NCBI GenBank assembly: GCA_026182355.1
Contig: JAPFBL010001929.1
Location: 2,348,001-2,412,000 of the forward strand
Source: Hermatobates lingyangjiaoensis
Lineage: Eukaryota; Arthropoda; Insecta; Hemiptera; Hermatobatidae
Length of the DNA stretch: 64,000 nt
Direction: 5' to 3'
Shown here: one piece after another, positions 10,985 to 21,904 of the stretch
How the letters are laid out: the number at the start of each line of letters is the position of its first letter
Numbering within the stretch: the stretch's first letter is position 1
Notes under the pieces: model-generated
Database searches by the model: none
Seen by the model: the letters and a program-made list of their open reading frames with translations, nothing else
Told to the model about the DNA's origin: nothing
Translations under genes and position numbers: made by a program

Positions 10985-11564
10985 ATCAAGATATTTGGTG
11001 AATTTAGACGACCTAAATCAACTTTCTTAGTATTTTTTCAAAAATACAGATTTTATTCAGTTTATCTCTTTGTTAGCAGTATATTCTAAGTCACTGAAGT
11101 CTTCTGATTATTTCAGTCAACATAATGAGAAGCCAAAGATATAAATTTTCAGATACATTACATAAACATTTTTAACTTAAGATGCTCTAGAAATATATAG
11201 CGTAAATAAAATCTAAGTGTAAATAAATAGTACACACAGTTATAGATTACTTCATTTGTATTATAATTATGAAATAAATAAACTGAAACAAAATGACTTT
11301 AAGATAATTAAGTTATATCTTCAAAATAAAAAATCAGAAGCGCCAAACTTATAATAAGTCTATTATTATAATGTGGTATAGCTGCACTTTCTATAGTCGA
11401 ATGCATTAAACAGGAGTCTTCTATAAAGCTTCTCCCTGCTAGATCATCGGGGAATGATCCCACCGTCATCCCGGTGCGTTATCATTAAAAATAGTCATAT
11501 CGCTATCATTATAAAATAATTTATCACTATATATTTATCTATATAATATAAATATATATATATA

Positions 11565-11825
11565 CTTTTTCGATAAAAATACGATCCAATATGGACAAAT
11601 ACAGTTCAATGTATATAAAGAAACATAGATAAATTAAAAACACACACTTACAGTCTCTAATTTTCGGTTGAACCGTCTTCAGGAGAGATGAGAGAGGGAA
11701 ACAATGCGCACTGGTACAGAGACGGTTGGAGACGGTCTCTGTGCCACTGCGCTTGGTTTCCCTTGGTTACAGTTCAACCGAAAATTAGAGACTGTAGGTG
11801 TATAATTTTAATTTCTCTATGTTTC
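11565..11825. mobile_element. Family A foldback, copy 2 (start of unit 2)
   Basis: Same left arm as 5198 onward, preceded by a TA tract. The right arm is shorter than in copy 1: after TTGGTTTCCC it jumps to AGTTCAACCG, so part of the inner right arm is missing. Confidence 0.85.
11654..11686 (-). ncRNA. Hammerhead ribozyme-like motif (family A)
   Basis: Minus strand: TCTC (11683-11686), CTGAAGA (11676-11682), extra C, stem II GGT-loop-ACC, GAA, AATT, A, then GAGA (11654-11657) closing stem I. It differs from the 5287 copy by a single loop base. Confidence 0.55.
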
Positions 11826-11832
11826 TCTACGA

Positions 11833-12028
11833 TATATATAAATTTCACATAAACATGTGAAAAACAATTAATGATCAAACCAAAATATGAAATGGGAAAA
11901 CAAGACTAAGACCTTTCAACCGTAACGAGCGGGCTTCGTCAGAGTTAAAAACACTGTAAATTGTTACAGAAGGATGGTAGATAGTCGATTCCTATTTATT
12001 AGTACTCTTAACTTGTTAACAGTTATAT
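11833..12028. mobile_element. Family B repeat, copy 2
   Basis: Near-identical to 5524-5716. On the minus strand the family 1 type core is intact here (CTGACGA), but stem II reads GCCCG opposite CGGTT and the stem III palindrome is AGGTCT, so base pairing is weakened. Confidence 0.7.
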
Positions 12029-12040
12029 ATATATAAAATT
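12021..12040. other. Empty Helitron target site
   Basis: AGTTATATATATATAAAATT here corresponds to the two flanks of the Helitron in unit 1 (5705-5717 and 8818 onward), joined without the 3.1 kb insert and differing by about one TA. The insertion therefore came after the duplication, or was absent from the parental copy of unit 2. Confidence 0.88.
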
Positions 12041-13183
12041 AAAATTACAACTAGAGAAAACAAAAGAAGGACTGACACTCTGGATTCTCGACGGTAATAG
12101 TCACATATTACTCATTATTTTTCGTTATCGATGTTTGGTCAATAGTCAAACGATTCTCAAAAGAACATCTTAAGCCGACACTTGATCTATATTTTTAGAT
12201 ATCTTCAGGGCTACTTCAATACAAACTAAATTATAATAACATGAAAAAATAAGTTGATTATCTGCATGGGTATATGATATACATTATTATTACTACTATT
12301 AATGATAATAATAATAATATTGTATATCCATAAAAATAAAGCAACTTACTTTTTCATGTTAATATAATTAATTTTGTATTGACGTAGCCCTGAAGACATC
12401 TAGAAATATCTACCAAGTGTTGGCTTATTGAATGGTTTTACACTGGACCAAACCTTGTAAAAAAAATGAATACATTATATAAACTCAAATACAATAAGAG
12501 TTGTATACATAAACATTTATATAAGTATATATGACTTTGTCAATAACTACAATAGATGTGGAGAAGGCTAACGTTTGTGTTGAATAGGACATTGATAGGA
12601 ATTCGTTCTGTTGGGATGAACTCGTCCCACTGGTATGTAAGCATTAAATTGAATTCTGAACAACAAAAGATGTCTATTGAAAAAAGTGATCAAACTAATC
12701 ATTTCATAACAAGTGAACAACAGATGGGAATATAAGGGAATAAATATTAAAAGACAATCAATAAATGTAAAAGGCGAATAAGGGACAAAAGTTAATTTGA
12801 TATAATGGAGCGAGTGAGGGGTGGTATAAATTGATTAGATAAGGGTATTGATTAATTAGAGGAGGCGAGACTCTATTGATCTTGCAGCGGGCTGCTGATA
12901 AGAACGAGGTGGCCTTCATCAGGTGGATACCTCCACTGGCCCAGTCTTAGCTGGTCCTGCCTTTCAAACCACATCACCCTACATCTCAATCAAACACTTC
13001 TACAGTTTTTTTTTTGTTCTAATCACTTAACATTATTAACAAATCACGTCTTTTTACACGCTGAATATTTAAACGACGAATGTACAATTAAATGCCTGGG
13101 TGTTTCAGTTTTAATCGTATATCACCAGTCACTAGTTCCTGCTATGTAGTTCTTCTCTTCTAGCCTGACAACTCTACTTGAAA

Positions 13184-14072
13184 TTGTAAAACTTAATTCA
13201 GGGTGACTCTAAGAATATGTCAGCTATGTCAAATTGATTGTAGGTTAAAATAAAACATCACAGGGTGTATAGGATTCTTTTATGCCTTTACCTGTTGAAT
13301 GGACAACTTTTTGTGCTCCCTGACCTGGCAATGGAAGTTACATAATTTTAAACTAAAAGTTCCTGGACCACTTTTATTCCATATCCACACAATATTAATT
13401 ACTAGTATCATTCATTCAAAATCAAATTTTCAACTGAGTTTTTTTTCCTTAATACACTTTGAAAGCATTTTTCCTATGTCTTTCTTTTTTGGAATATGAG
13501 AGGCGCAAATTATTTTTTGTCTGGGGGATAGTGGGGTTTGACAGTGGTTCAGCAAAAAAATGATAGCTTTCATGTTTTTTTAACAAAAAAGTTTAGATAG
13601 TTTGGATAAATTTTTGATTATAAAAATGTAGTTTTTTAAAAAAAAAAACAAAGGAAAAGTAAATATGTGTAGAAGGGCCAGGTTAGCTTCTAACCGAGCC
13701 TGTACGATGTCAGGTACTCATTAAAGATCCCTACTCGAAATGCATTTGAGTTAGGTAAAATTTAAGACTTCCAACGTAGAATCAGTAGAATCATCGATCA
13801 AGCAAAAAGGGAGTAAACTCCTGAGGTTATCACCCGCAAGGGATTTGGTTAAAACAATTAAAAAAATATGTGTTATCAAAATTAAATAATATCATAACAA
13901 TTTATTTCTATATACTTCCATTACTAACTCAGGGAGCACAAAAAAGTTGTCCATTCAACAGATAAAGGCATACAATAATCCTATACACCCTGTGGTGTTA
14001 TCTTTTAGCCTACAATCAATTTGACATACCTGAAATATTCCTAGAGTCACCCTGAATTAAGTTGTAAAATTT
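13184..14072. mobile_element. Foldback element, unit 2 copy
   Basis: Duplicate of 9975-10984. Arms about 13184-13324 and 13929-14072 remain complementary. It is shorter because most of the SINE has been deleted. Confidence 0.8.
13673..13860 (+). mobile_element. SINE with internal deletion (unit 2)
   Basis: After GGGCCAGGTTAGCTT the sequence jumps into the GAGCCTGTACGATGTCAGG block, losing the B box and central segment that the unit 1 copy keeps. The deletion came after the tandem duplication, and the pol III promoter is broken. Confidence 0.85.
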
Positions 14073-14738
14073 CATCAAGATATTTGGTGAATTTAGACGA
14101 CCTAAATCAACTTTCTTAGTATTTTTTCAAAAATATAGATTTTATTCAGTTTATCTCTTTCTTAGCAGTATATTCTAGGTCACTGAAGTTTTCTGATTAT
14201 TTCAGTCAACATAATGAGAAGCCAAAGATATAAATTTTCAGATACATTACATAAACATTTTTAACTTAAGATGCTCTAGAAAAATATAGCGTAAATAAAA
14301 TTTAAGTGTAAATAAATAGTAACATACAGTTATAGATTACTTCATTTGTATTATAATTATGAAATAAATAAACTGAAACAAAATGACTTTAAGATAATTA
14401 AGTTATACATTCAAAATAAAAAATCAGAATGCCAAACTTATAATAAGTCTATTATTATAATGTGGTATAGCTGCACTTTCCATAGTCGAATGCATTAAAG
14501 AGGATTCTTCTATAAAGCTTCTCCCTGCTAGATCATCGGGGAATGATCCCACCGTCATCCCGGTGCGTTATCATTAAAAATAGTCATATCACTATTATTA
14601 TAAAATAATTTATCACTATATATTTATCTATGAAGGCATAGATACAAGATAAAATGAAAATAAGTATCAACATACTTTTCATGAAGCATACTATATTAAT
14701 ATGAGATATACAAATATATATATATATATATATATATA

Positions 14739-14915
14739 CTTTTTCGATGAAAATACGATCCGAAATGGACAAATACAGTTCAATGTACATAAAGAAACAT
14801 AGAGAAATTAAAAACACACACTTACAGTCTCTAATTTTCGGTTCAACCGTCTTCAGGAAGGATAAGAGAGGGAAACCAAGCGCACTGGTACAGAGACGGT
14901 TGGAGACCGTCTATA
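14739..14915. mobile_element. Family A, third partial copy
   Basis: Left arm only, starting after a TA tract and ending where the palindrome centre GAGACGGTTGGAGACCGTC would be, then entering PLE sequence. It marks the right border of the tandem duplication. The minus-strand hammerhead core CTGAAGA is present, but stem I is weakened (CTTC opposite GAGA). Confidence 0.8.
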
Positions 14916-14956
14916 TATATATTTTGTTGAACGAAATTTGTACTGTGGCATGAATC

Positions 14957-15340
14957 ATGGACAACGCAGAATGCATTAAGGCAAAATACCAGCTCAAAAT
15001 CAACATATATTACAAGAGTATCAGTACATCCAATATGATAATAAAGAACAACCTGCACTTAAAACCACAACTTCAGAGAAACAATGTAATTTACCAATAT
15101 CATTGCTTAATAAAAAACTGTGAGATCTTAAAATCAAAATACATTGGTTCAACAGCAACTAAGTCCTGATTGATGTCCTGAAGATGACCACGGAAAGTGA
15201 TCGAAACGCATCCAATACAATTGCTGACCACCTGAACCGTTGTTCTAACAACGAAAAAGCTGTTTTTAGGCAAATCGAATGTCTTGAGAATCAATTTATA
15301 GACAGGAACTACTCTGTCGTGTTCAACAAAGCATGCATAT
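14957..15340 (+). pseudogene. Penelope-like element C-terminal / GIY-YIG endonuclease fragment
   Basis: The frame at 14957-15169 encodes an INIYYKSISTSNMIIKNNL segment typical of the linker between PLE reverse transcriptase and endonuclease, then VIYQYHC and KYIGSTATK. In the GIY-YIG nuclease family the first Tyr pair and the YIG tripeptide form the active-site strands; both are visible here. After a stop the reading continues in another frame as SNTIADHLNRCSNNEKAVF and FIDRNYSVVFNK. The nuclease would nick target DNA for target-primed reverse transcription. It is frameshifted, lacks the upstream reverse transcriptase, and cannot be functional. Confidence 0.7.
15174..15215 (+). ncRNA. Hammerhead-like motif, stem III degenerate
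   Basis: CTGAAGA (15178-15184), extra T, stem II GACCAC/GTGATC with one mismatch around a GGAAA loop, then GAAAC. The stem III palindrome expected from other copies (ACGT) reads ACGC, and stem I pairing is poor. Probably a decayed relative of the motif at 47827. Confidence 0.35.
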
Positions 15341-15344
15341 ATAT

Positions 15345-16190
15345 ATAAGCGACAAAACTATTTAAAAGTCACTAATAGCTACATAAATATATTGCTGATA
15401 CAAGATAGTTATTAATTCGTTTACTGATATAAATAGAGAAATACAAAAGCATTTCGTTCGTATGTGGCATATGAGAACCAGAAGAATGCTATAGATAGGA
15501 GAATGGTTCACAGGGAACAATAGAGTCTAGTGGGATAAATATAAGAGTGTCGACTATATTGAATCGCATGCCTCACTGAGGAAAGAATGCAGTCAGAATT
15601 TTCATCACAAGCAGATCTTTACTATTTGCGTCTTTAAAATAAGTAAAATATCATAACATCCAAGTATTTAACAACTCAATTTCCTACTTGTTTAGACTAC
15701 ATAGTTTACTTTGTCAATAAAGAGGTTACCATCTTATATTGTATACAGTTGTGCACGTTATTAGGTATATAGTTGATTTCTTAACCCTATGTCATTCTTT
15801 GGTTCTAATATCTGTTTCTGCCGTATTACCTTCTGCTTACTTAGGCCAAGATTTTATTTCAAAAGTTTCATATTTTGGTATTATAACATATGTTAAACAT
15901 ATCTTATAGAGAGAAATGCTACTCTGAATCTTTAGTACCCTCTTTCGAAGTTGTTCTTTCTTGGTCATATAAATACTCCGGCTAGTTGTGTTATATACAT
16001 GTATGTCATCATTAGCACGGAGATTATTGTTAAACTAGTTTAGTTAAGAAAAGTTTATAACGGATTATCTCGTATACTGCTGTTAAAAACTTATGAAGTA
16101 CAGAAGTCAGTGCAAGTTAACTTAAGGAAGGAAGAAACTGGTTACGTCACATACATGTGATACGTTACTGTGTTACTTTAATGATAAGAA
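15345..16190. other. Gene-free DNA
   Basis: No reading frame or RNA gene is supported; AT-rich with no clear internal repeat. Confidence 0.5.
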
Positions 16191-16194
16191 TAGC

Positions 16195-17030
16195 ATTATA
16201 CGAGGTAAGCTCCGTATTCTTTTGTTATCTTAATTTGTACTAACACCTGTGGTTGGTACGGCTAGAACAGCGGGATACGGGTAACCCATCGTCACTAACC
16301 TATCGTTGGAACAACACAAACAGTCGTATACGAGGTAATCCGCTATCATAAATCTCTGTGTTGGGAAATTAATGCACTATACGAGGCAGTCTTATGTCTG
16401 CCATCTGCGAATAGAACGACAATGTCAGTCGCATACGAGCAAATCCGTTATCGCTAACATTTGTGGATAAAACGACAAGCACAATAGTATACTAGATAAT
16501 ACGTTATCCCTTTCTTAAAGTAACTAACTTTTACTTTTGATTTTCATATAAAATCTCTAACGGATTAGAAATACTTGCGTATTTATACTAATACAGAGGT
16601 TAGTATTTTAACCATCAATTTAGTGTATCTAGTGTTAATGTATGACCATAAATAAACTCTATGATAATAGAGTACTATGGTAATAGTTACGATGTAATAG
16701 GTTATCACTAATCTCTGAGGTGCAACAACCGATATAAACAGTAGCACACGACTAATCCCTTTGTTAATGTAACTTGCTTTTACTTTTTTTTCATAAATAA
16801 ATATTTATTATGAATAAATACTTGTGAATTTATTATAATTCAAGGGTTAGTGCTAAATGTTTACACCACTAATTTATTGTGACTAGTGTTAGTGCTAGAC
16901 CATAAATAAAGTCTATGGTAATAGGTACGAGGTATTCTTTATCACTAACATCTGTAGTTAAAGGAACAAAACAGCAGTATACAAGGTAATCTGTTATCAG
17001 CGTTTATTAATATAATTTGCATTTATCTTT
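16195..17030. repeat. Degenerate tandem array with ~250-bp higher-order period
   Basis: Short units built on TATACGAGGTAATCCGTTATC and ACTAACATCTGTGGT words recur irregularly. A longer block (TACTAG...GTAACT...TTTTACTTTT...TAGTGTTA...ATAAATAAACTCTATG) begins near 16481 and again near 16743, and a third copy starts near 16976. Units are strongly diverged, so the array is old. Confidence 0.65.
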
Positions 17031-17639
17031 GCGTAATTATCAATCAATATATAATTTATATCATTGCAGATAAAATACAAATGTTCATATAGGTCACATG
17101 ATTTCATAACTTTCAGGAATGTGTGTTTTGCTCACGGTTTGATTGAATGCCGGTCCAAAATATGGCATACTTCTGCTTCGTGGATATCCTGACAGGCATT
17201 AAGCCATTATAAGAGTAGTCTTTGTAAATAAACACCTATTAATCCAGGCAATTTATAGTGTTCTGTAATGCTTCTTACCAACTGCAAAGAGGATGAAGAA
17301 AAAAAAAACAAAAAAAAACGCTTACTCAAATACTGAATTAAATAAAACTGTTATTCTGAACTAATTGTGCAGCTTGTTATAAAAGTGACTGGACTGTGTT
17401 CTAGGAAGAACTTTTCTATAGCTCTCACTCTGCTGACAAAGTGCAGGTAAGTGTTTCCTGCTACTTGAACGAGTGTGACTTCAACTCGCCATGCTCATTA
17501 AGCCTTTGCACTCAAGGACACCTTCACTTGTCACCTTTTCATTTTCAAACTCAACAAAACTCTACCTATTTACTTTATTACTTGTTTATTCCTTGACATT
17601 TTCTTTGGTGCCAATGTCAATATACACTATATATATATA

Positions 17640-17847
17640 TAAAGATTTCACATAAACACGTGAAATAATAATCAATGATCAAACCGCAATAAGAAATGGG
17701 AAAACAAGACTAAGATCTTTTAACCGTAACAAGCGGTCTTCGTCAGAGTTGGGTTTTTGATTCTGACGAAGACCGCTTGTTACGGTTGAAAGATCTTAGT
17801 CTTGTTTTCCCATTTCTTATTGTGATTTGATCATTGATATATATATA
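17640..17847. mobile_element. Family 1 palindromic repeat
   Basis: The left arm begins AAGATTTCACATAAACACGT and runs to the hammerhead region; the right arm is its reverse complement through GTTTTCCCATTTCTTATTG. TA tracts border both ends. The minus-strand motif has lost the essential G (AAAA for GAAA); the plus-strand motif is intact. Confidence 0.88.
17749..17812 (+). ncRNA. Hammerhead ribozyme-like motif (family 1)
   Basis: CTGACGA (17763-17769), extra A, stem II GACCG/CGGTT (17771-17775, 17783-17787) with loop CTTGTTA, GAA, palindrome AGATCT (17791-17796), T, then AGTC (17798-17801) pairing with GATT through one G-U. A second stem I helix, TGGG with CCCA, lies beyond an internal loop. 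Confidence 0.62.
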
Positions 17848-17849
17848 TA

Positions 17850-18015
17850 TAGGTGTATTATCTAATCGGGACTCGGTCAAATTTTCTAGGTTCAAAAATC
17901 AAACTCTCATTGCCGACGTTTTGGTTTTATTTTAAAACTGAATCCCGGGTTTGACCGAATCCCGATTAGATAACACACCTATTCTATGAAACGGTCGATA
18001 TATTATTGAATCTGT

Positions 18016-18022
<7 letters not shown>
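17850..18022. mobile_element. Family C foldback copy
   Basis: TAGATAA and TTATCTA type ends and GGACTCGGTCAAATTTT opposed to TTTGACCGAATCCC make this an inverted structure of about 120 bp, next to TA tracts on both sides. It is closely related to 48074-48316. Confidence 0.75.
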
Positions 18023-18052
<30 letters not shown>

Positions 18053-18056
18053 AGGT
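18023..18056. repeat. (TA)n(TG)n microsatellite
   Basis: A TA run changing into a TG run at the junction between two foldback elements. Confidence 0.85.
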
Positions 18057-18059
18057 GTG

Positions 18060-18272
18060 TGTGTATGATGGCAGCAACTCCTCACGTAAACATGTTTCAA
18101 TAAAGAACACAGCAGCCTCTGCGTTAACTACTTTTAAGCTGGTCTGCTCCAATTTACGAACAGCCTGTTCCAAATCGGAGCAGACCAGCTTAAAATTCGT
18201 TAACGCACAGGTTGCTATCTACTTTAATGAAAGTGTCTACGTGAGGATTTGCTGCCATCATACACAAATATT
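18060..18272. mobile_element. Foldback repeat, about 90-bp arms
   Basis: TATGATGGCAGCAA at the left end and TTGCTGCCATCATA at the right end are reverse complements, as are AAGCTGGTCTGCTCC and GGAGCAGACCAGCTT near the centre. The plus-strand frame 18055-18333 simply crosses this palindrome. Part of it matches 47935-47985. Confidence 0.82.
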
Positions 18273-18279
18273 AGAACAC

Positions 18280-19250
18280 ACGACACTGCAGCAAGAGAAT
18301 GGAAAGAAACTTAGAAGTACAGAAAAAAACTAGCCATCAGACAACTTGAAATGAGGAAAAACTTGAAAGAATCTTCACTGTCCTAACTTTTCAAAAAGTT
18401 ATTGGGTAACGAGAAAATTTAGCCTATGTGTTATGATGATTTACTCTGAAGGTGATTGTTGACCATTAGAAACATGTCCATCGTAGAAAATATATATATT
18501 AAAGTGTAGACGAAATAAGAGAGTGTTCTCTAGGAAAATCGAGAAGCTTGGTAAGTAAAAGGTATCAACAAAGATTGATGTTATTTTCAATATTTGTATA
18601 TGAAATAAATAATAAAATGATTAAATATATCTAATTTTTTTTAGATCTTTCCTTAAATATTTTCAGAGGGGACCTAACAGATAGCAAAAAGGAAAATATC
18701 CACTGAAAACAATATCGTTAATACGGATCATAAATTACAGCAGAATATCGTATCTACTGTCCGAAATCTATAGTTTGCAAATACAGTGGAACCTTTTCTG
18801 ATGTTAGCTACTGGCTGAGTATCAAGAATTGCTCAGTTTGCTCGTTTGATACGAGTGGTGTCGATAGTAAACAAGTTTCTTCATCTGGGTTGGAAGTTCA
18901 GAGATTTTCTCCAATAAAGCTTCAGCCAATACATTCAGCCACCCTTCAAGTTGAAATAGGGTCCCATGCTGAGCAAACAGAAATAACTACTTAGACGGCC
19001 TGTACACTTATAATAATTTAATTAGAAATATCACTGAATCCAGGACGTTGTGTGTTCACTATTATTTATCAAAATGGCCGGGGCATTAGTGACTTGATGT
19101 ACGTCATCGGAATAGTAAACCCTTCCAAATAACTTACAAGTTTTGTGATCTGCCACTGAATGGTATTTGCTGAACTCGTGAAAATACAAGGAAAGTCTGC
19201 ACATTACGAAGGTTTTATAATTATATTGAATTTAGAGCGCATGCTTTTCT
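18280..19250. other. Gene-free DNA
   Basis: No supported coding region, RNA gene or clear repeat. Confidence 0.5.
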
Positions 19251-19266
19251 TCAAGTTACGCCTAGT

Positions 19267-19602
19267 AGTAGTAGTAGGCAACCCTTTAGGTTGCAGTGGC
19301 CGTCCCACAAGGGAAGACACATAGGCTGAACATTAGGCCCTTTGCGATCCCACACAATGAAGATTGATTCTACATTGGGAGTCCTAAAATTTACCTAACT
19401 CAAGAGTGTTTAGAGTAGGGATCTTTAATGAGCACCTGATATCGTACAGGCTCAAAACCGACGGCTGAATGTCCTCTCCGAGGAACGACGTGCTCAGATT
19501 TATTCACCTCCCACGTGAATAAATCGAGGGTTAGGTGGGTATCGAACCCCGAACCTATCAAATCAGAGGTACGTAGGTTAACCACTGAGCTAACTGGCCC
19601 CC
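19267..19602 (-). mobile_element. tRNA-derived SINE, full length with target-site duplication
   Basis: On the minus strand: A box (TTAGCTCAGTGGTTAAC), B box (GGTTCGATACCC-like), the central GTGAATAAATCTGAG segment and a 3' body ending in GCAACCTAAAGGG plus a TAC/TAG trinucleotide tail. Flanks CAAGTTACGCCTAGT (19252-19266) and CAAGTTACGCCCAGT (19603-19617) are a 15-bp duplication with one mismatch, marking retrotransposition. Confidence 0.93.
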
Positions 19603-19619
19603 CAAGTTACGCCCAGTGG

Positions 19620-20410
19620 TGTACAGTAGTTAGCTTTCAAATAATTATAATACACCTAATGGAATAAAGAAGGTTAACCAAGTACGTACCACATGTACTA
19701 AAGACCGAATTAGATATTAATTAGGCACTATTGACAAATTTCTAAGAACTACAATTTCCTACATACAAAAAAAAAATATACACTCTCATATAATTTCATT
19801 TTTTCTTAATTTAGAAATCCCAAGGGCCTAAAATATTACTTAATTGTGAAACACCTGCGCTTTCAAATGTTCTCTTATTTTGTTTCCCTTTATAATCCCC
19901 TACTTGTCTGTCAAGTTAAATATAGAAGAATAAATGACTGCTTACTAACCGTTGAGAGGGATTGCAAAGGGCAAAGAACGAGAATATTTTCTTGATTGTG
20001 TCTGTATGAGAGATATTTCTTTTATTTTTATTTCCTAACACCCACGTCTATTATAAGCATTGGTGTATAAAAGACTGCAAGTGTGGGCTTTGATTTAAAA
20101 AAAGAGAAAATAACTCTTCCCTCACAGACCTACCTAGTCGGTAAAAATCACTTGTTCTAAAAACCTCTCCTACAACGATGATGTAAGAAGGTTGCGTAAA
20201 ATCATTCTTCTTTACAGTTTTAAGTAACTCTTTAAATTTCTTTATTTCATGTACGTATTTTAATTAAAAACTGTATGTGCTCTTTGAGTTTTTTGTATTT
20301 AAATATAACCTGATAAAGATGATTGCATGTTCGAAAGGTTGATTATTGTTTTTATAATACGACACTATATGTGGGACTTCATTATTTTTTTTATGTTGGT
20401 AAAATAAATT
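19620..20410. other. Gene-free DNA
   Basis: AT-rich, no supported features. Confidence 0.5.
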
Positions 20411-20419
20411 TTAATGAAT

Positions 20420-20640
20420 AGAACTTAGTGTGTGTGCGAGCATGTGTTGTGAGAGAGAGTGTGTGTAGAGAAAGAGAGTGTGGGTGCGTTGTGTGTGTTT
20501 TGTGTGCGTATGTTTTAAATATGTGTGTTTTAAGTAAATGCGTTTGTATATGTGTGATGATGTGTTTAGATATTCATATGGTGAGTGTACGTGCGTGCGC
20601 GCGCGTGTGTGCGTGTATTTGAGTGTGTATGTGATGCATA
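20420..20640. repeat. Impure GT-rich low-complexity tract
   Basis: About 220 bases of TG repeats interrupted by GA and GC steps. Frames on both strands across it (20428-20622 plus, 20566-20766 minus) are Cys/Val or His/Thr-rich artefacts. Confidence 0.85.
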
Positions 20641-20649
20641 TGTATTTGT

Positions 20650-21900
20650 ATGCAACCGTTCACTTCTTTCTTGAACTAAAAAAAAATGATAAATAACTTT
20701 TCGACCTAGAACCCTTGCATGTGAAGGCCAAATGTACAAATTAGGGACACTAATTTTAACCTTCAACTGTTTTTGTTCAAGGTTTTACTTGAATTTTTAA
20801 AACTTTAAAAATTTTTTTGTTTAAAGAAAATGATTATACACAAAAACTTAGATAATAAATTTGTTATCATCTATGGGCTTCCAGGTTTCCTCAAGGGATA
20901 TTTGTCTTTACAATATGTTAATAAAGAATATATTGGTATAAACTTTATGTATCTTTTTCAGTTAGAACAGTTATAGATTTAGATATACGTAGATTCGATT
21001 TCAAAAGTTTTCTGACAGAACTCATCGATGCGGTAAAAATGATGACTGTTTCGTTCGTCTAAGATAGTGCATATCATTTTAAAAATCCTTCATATGACTT
21101 CACTAAGCAAAACACTTATAATAGTGAAGAAAACAAATCTGACCTGGTCCATGTAGTTTCCGAATAAATATTATTATGGGTGTCTATCTTTAATACCCAA
21201 GAAGAAGCGATTAAAATTATAAATCAATAAAATTATTTTTAAAGTTATGATGTAAACATAATAAAATTTACAGGTTTTAGAGGTACAAACGATTTAGAAG
21301 TCATCCATGTAAAAGTTGTTAAGGTGTAACTAACGATGTCAATTTGTATCGTAAAAACAGTGAGTACGAATAGCTCAAGTAGTGGCAATAATGCGTTTAT
21401 CACATATGTAATTTATTTTTAATCATATGTAAACTAAGTCCTTGGGATTACAGCAAAGTATAGGAAGAAAAAATTACAAAAAAAAACCTATTTGTTAAAC
21501 TTTGTTACCATTTAGCTAAACAAAAAGGCACTGATAATAAACCACGACCTTAGAACAATCTTAGGTCAGAAGCTAGACATAAAATGGCTGACCAAAGCAG
21601 TTCTATTTAAATCTAGAGTAGGAGAATTTGTATCTATAGTTGGCCTTCAACCACATCATTCTAAAATGACAAATAATTATTTAGATCTTTGTTCACAAAA
21701 GAAACATGAACAATGTGAACTGATGCATTTGTTTGACATTACATCTCTGTAATTACTTATCTCTTAATTCATACCTATATTTGATTCCCAACAATGGATT
21801 TGATGAGTCCACTGTAATTACTGAGTAATTACGAATTACTCAGTAAAAGAAATTAATGAGTCCACTGGTAATACATGAAGCATAGAGATATAAAAAAACA
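20650..21900. other. Gene-free DNA
   Basis: No supported gene or element. Low-complexity A/T blocks only. Confidence 0.45.
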
Positions 21901-21904
21901 TATC

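Larger units (their letters stand above)
5198..14738. repeat. Tandem duplication of a ~3.2 kb unit
   Basis: Unit 1 is 5198-11564 and unit 2 is 11565-14738; a third partial start lies at 14739-14915. Each unit begins with family A (the word CTTTTTCGAT), continues with family B, then about 2.6 kb of sequence holding a long inverted repeat and a SINE. Unit 1 is longer because a 3100-bp Helitron sits in it; without it the unit is 3267 bp against 3174 bp. Much of the remaining difference is explained by an internal SINE deletion in unit 2 and extra sequence at 14632-14738. The junctions fall in family A, which points to unequal exchange between dispersed family A copies. Confidence 0.9.

Noticed and set aside
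16195..17030. CRISPR-like array
   Set aside because: Units are diverged and unevenly spaced, spacers are not distinct, and the context is eukaryotic.
20428..20766. Cys-rich peptide (plus) or His-rich peptide (minus)
   Set aside because: Both are translations of a GT-rich low-complexity tract.
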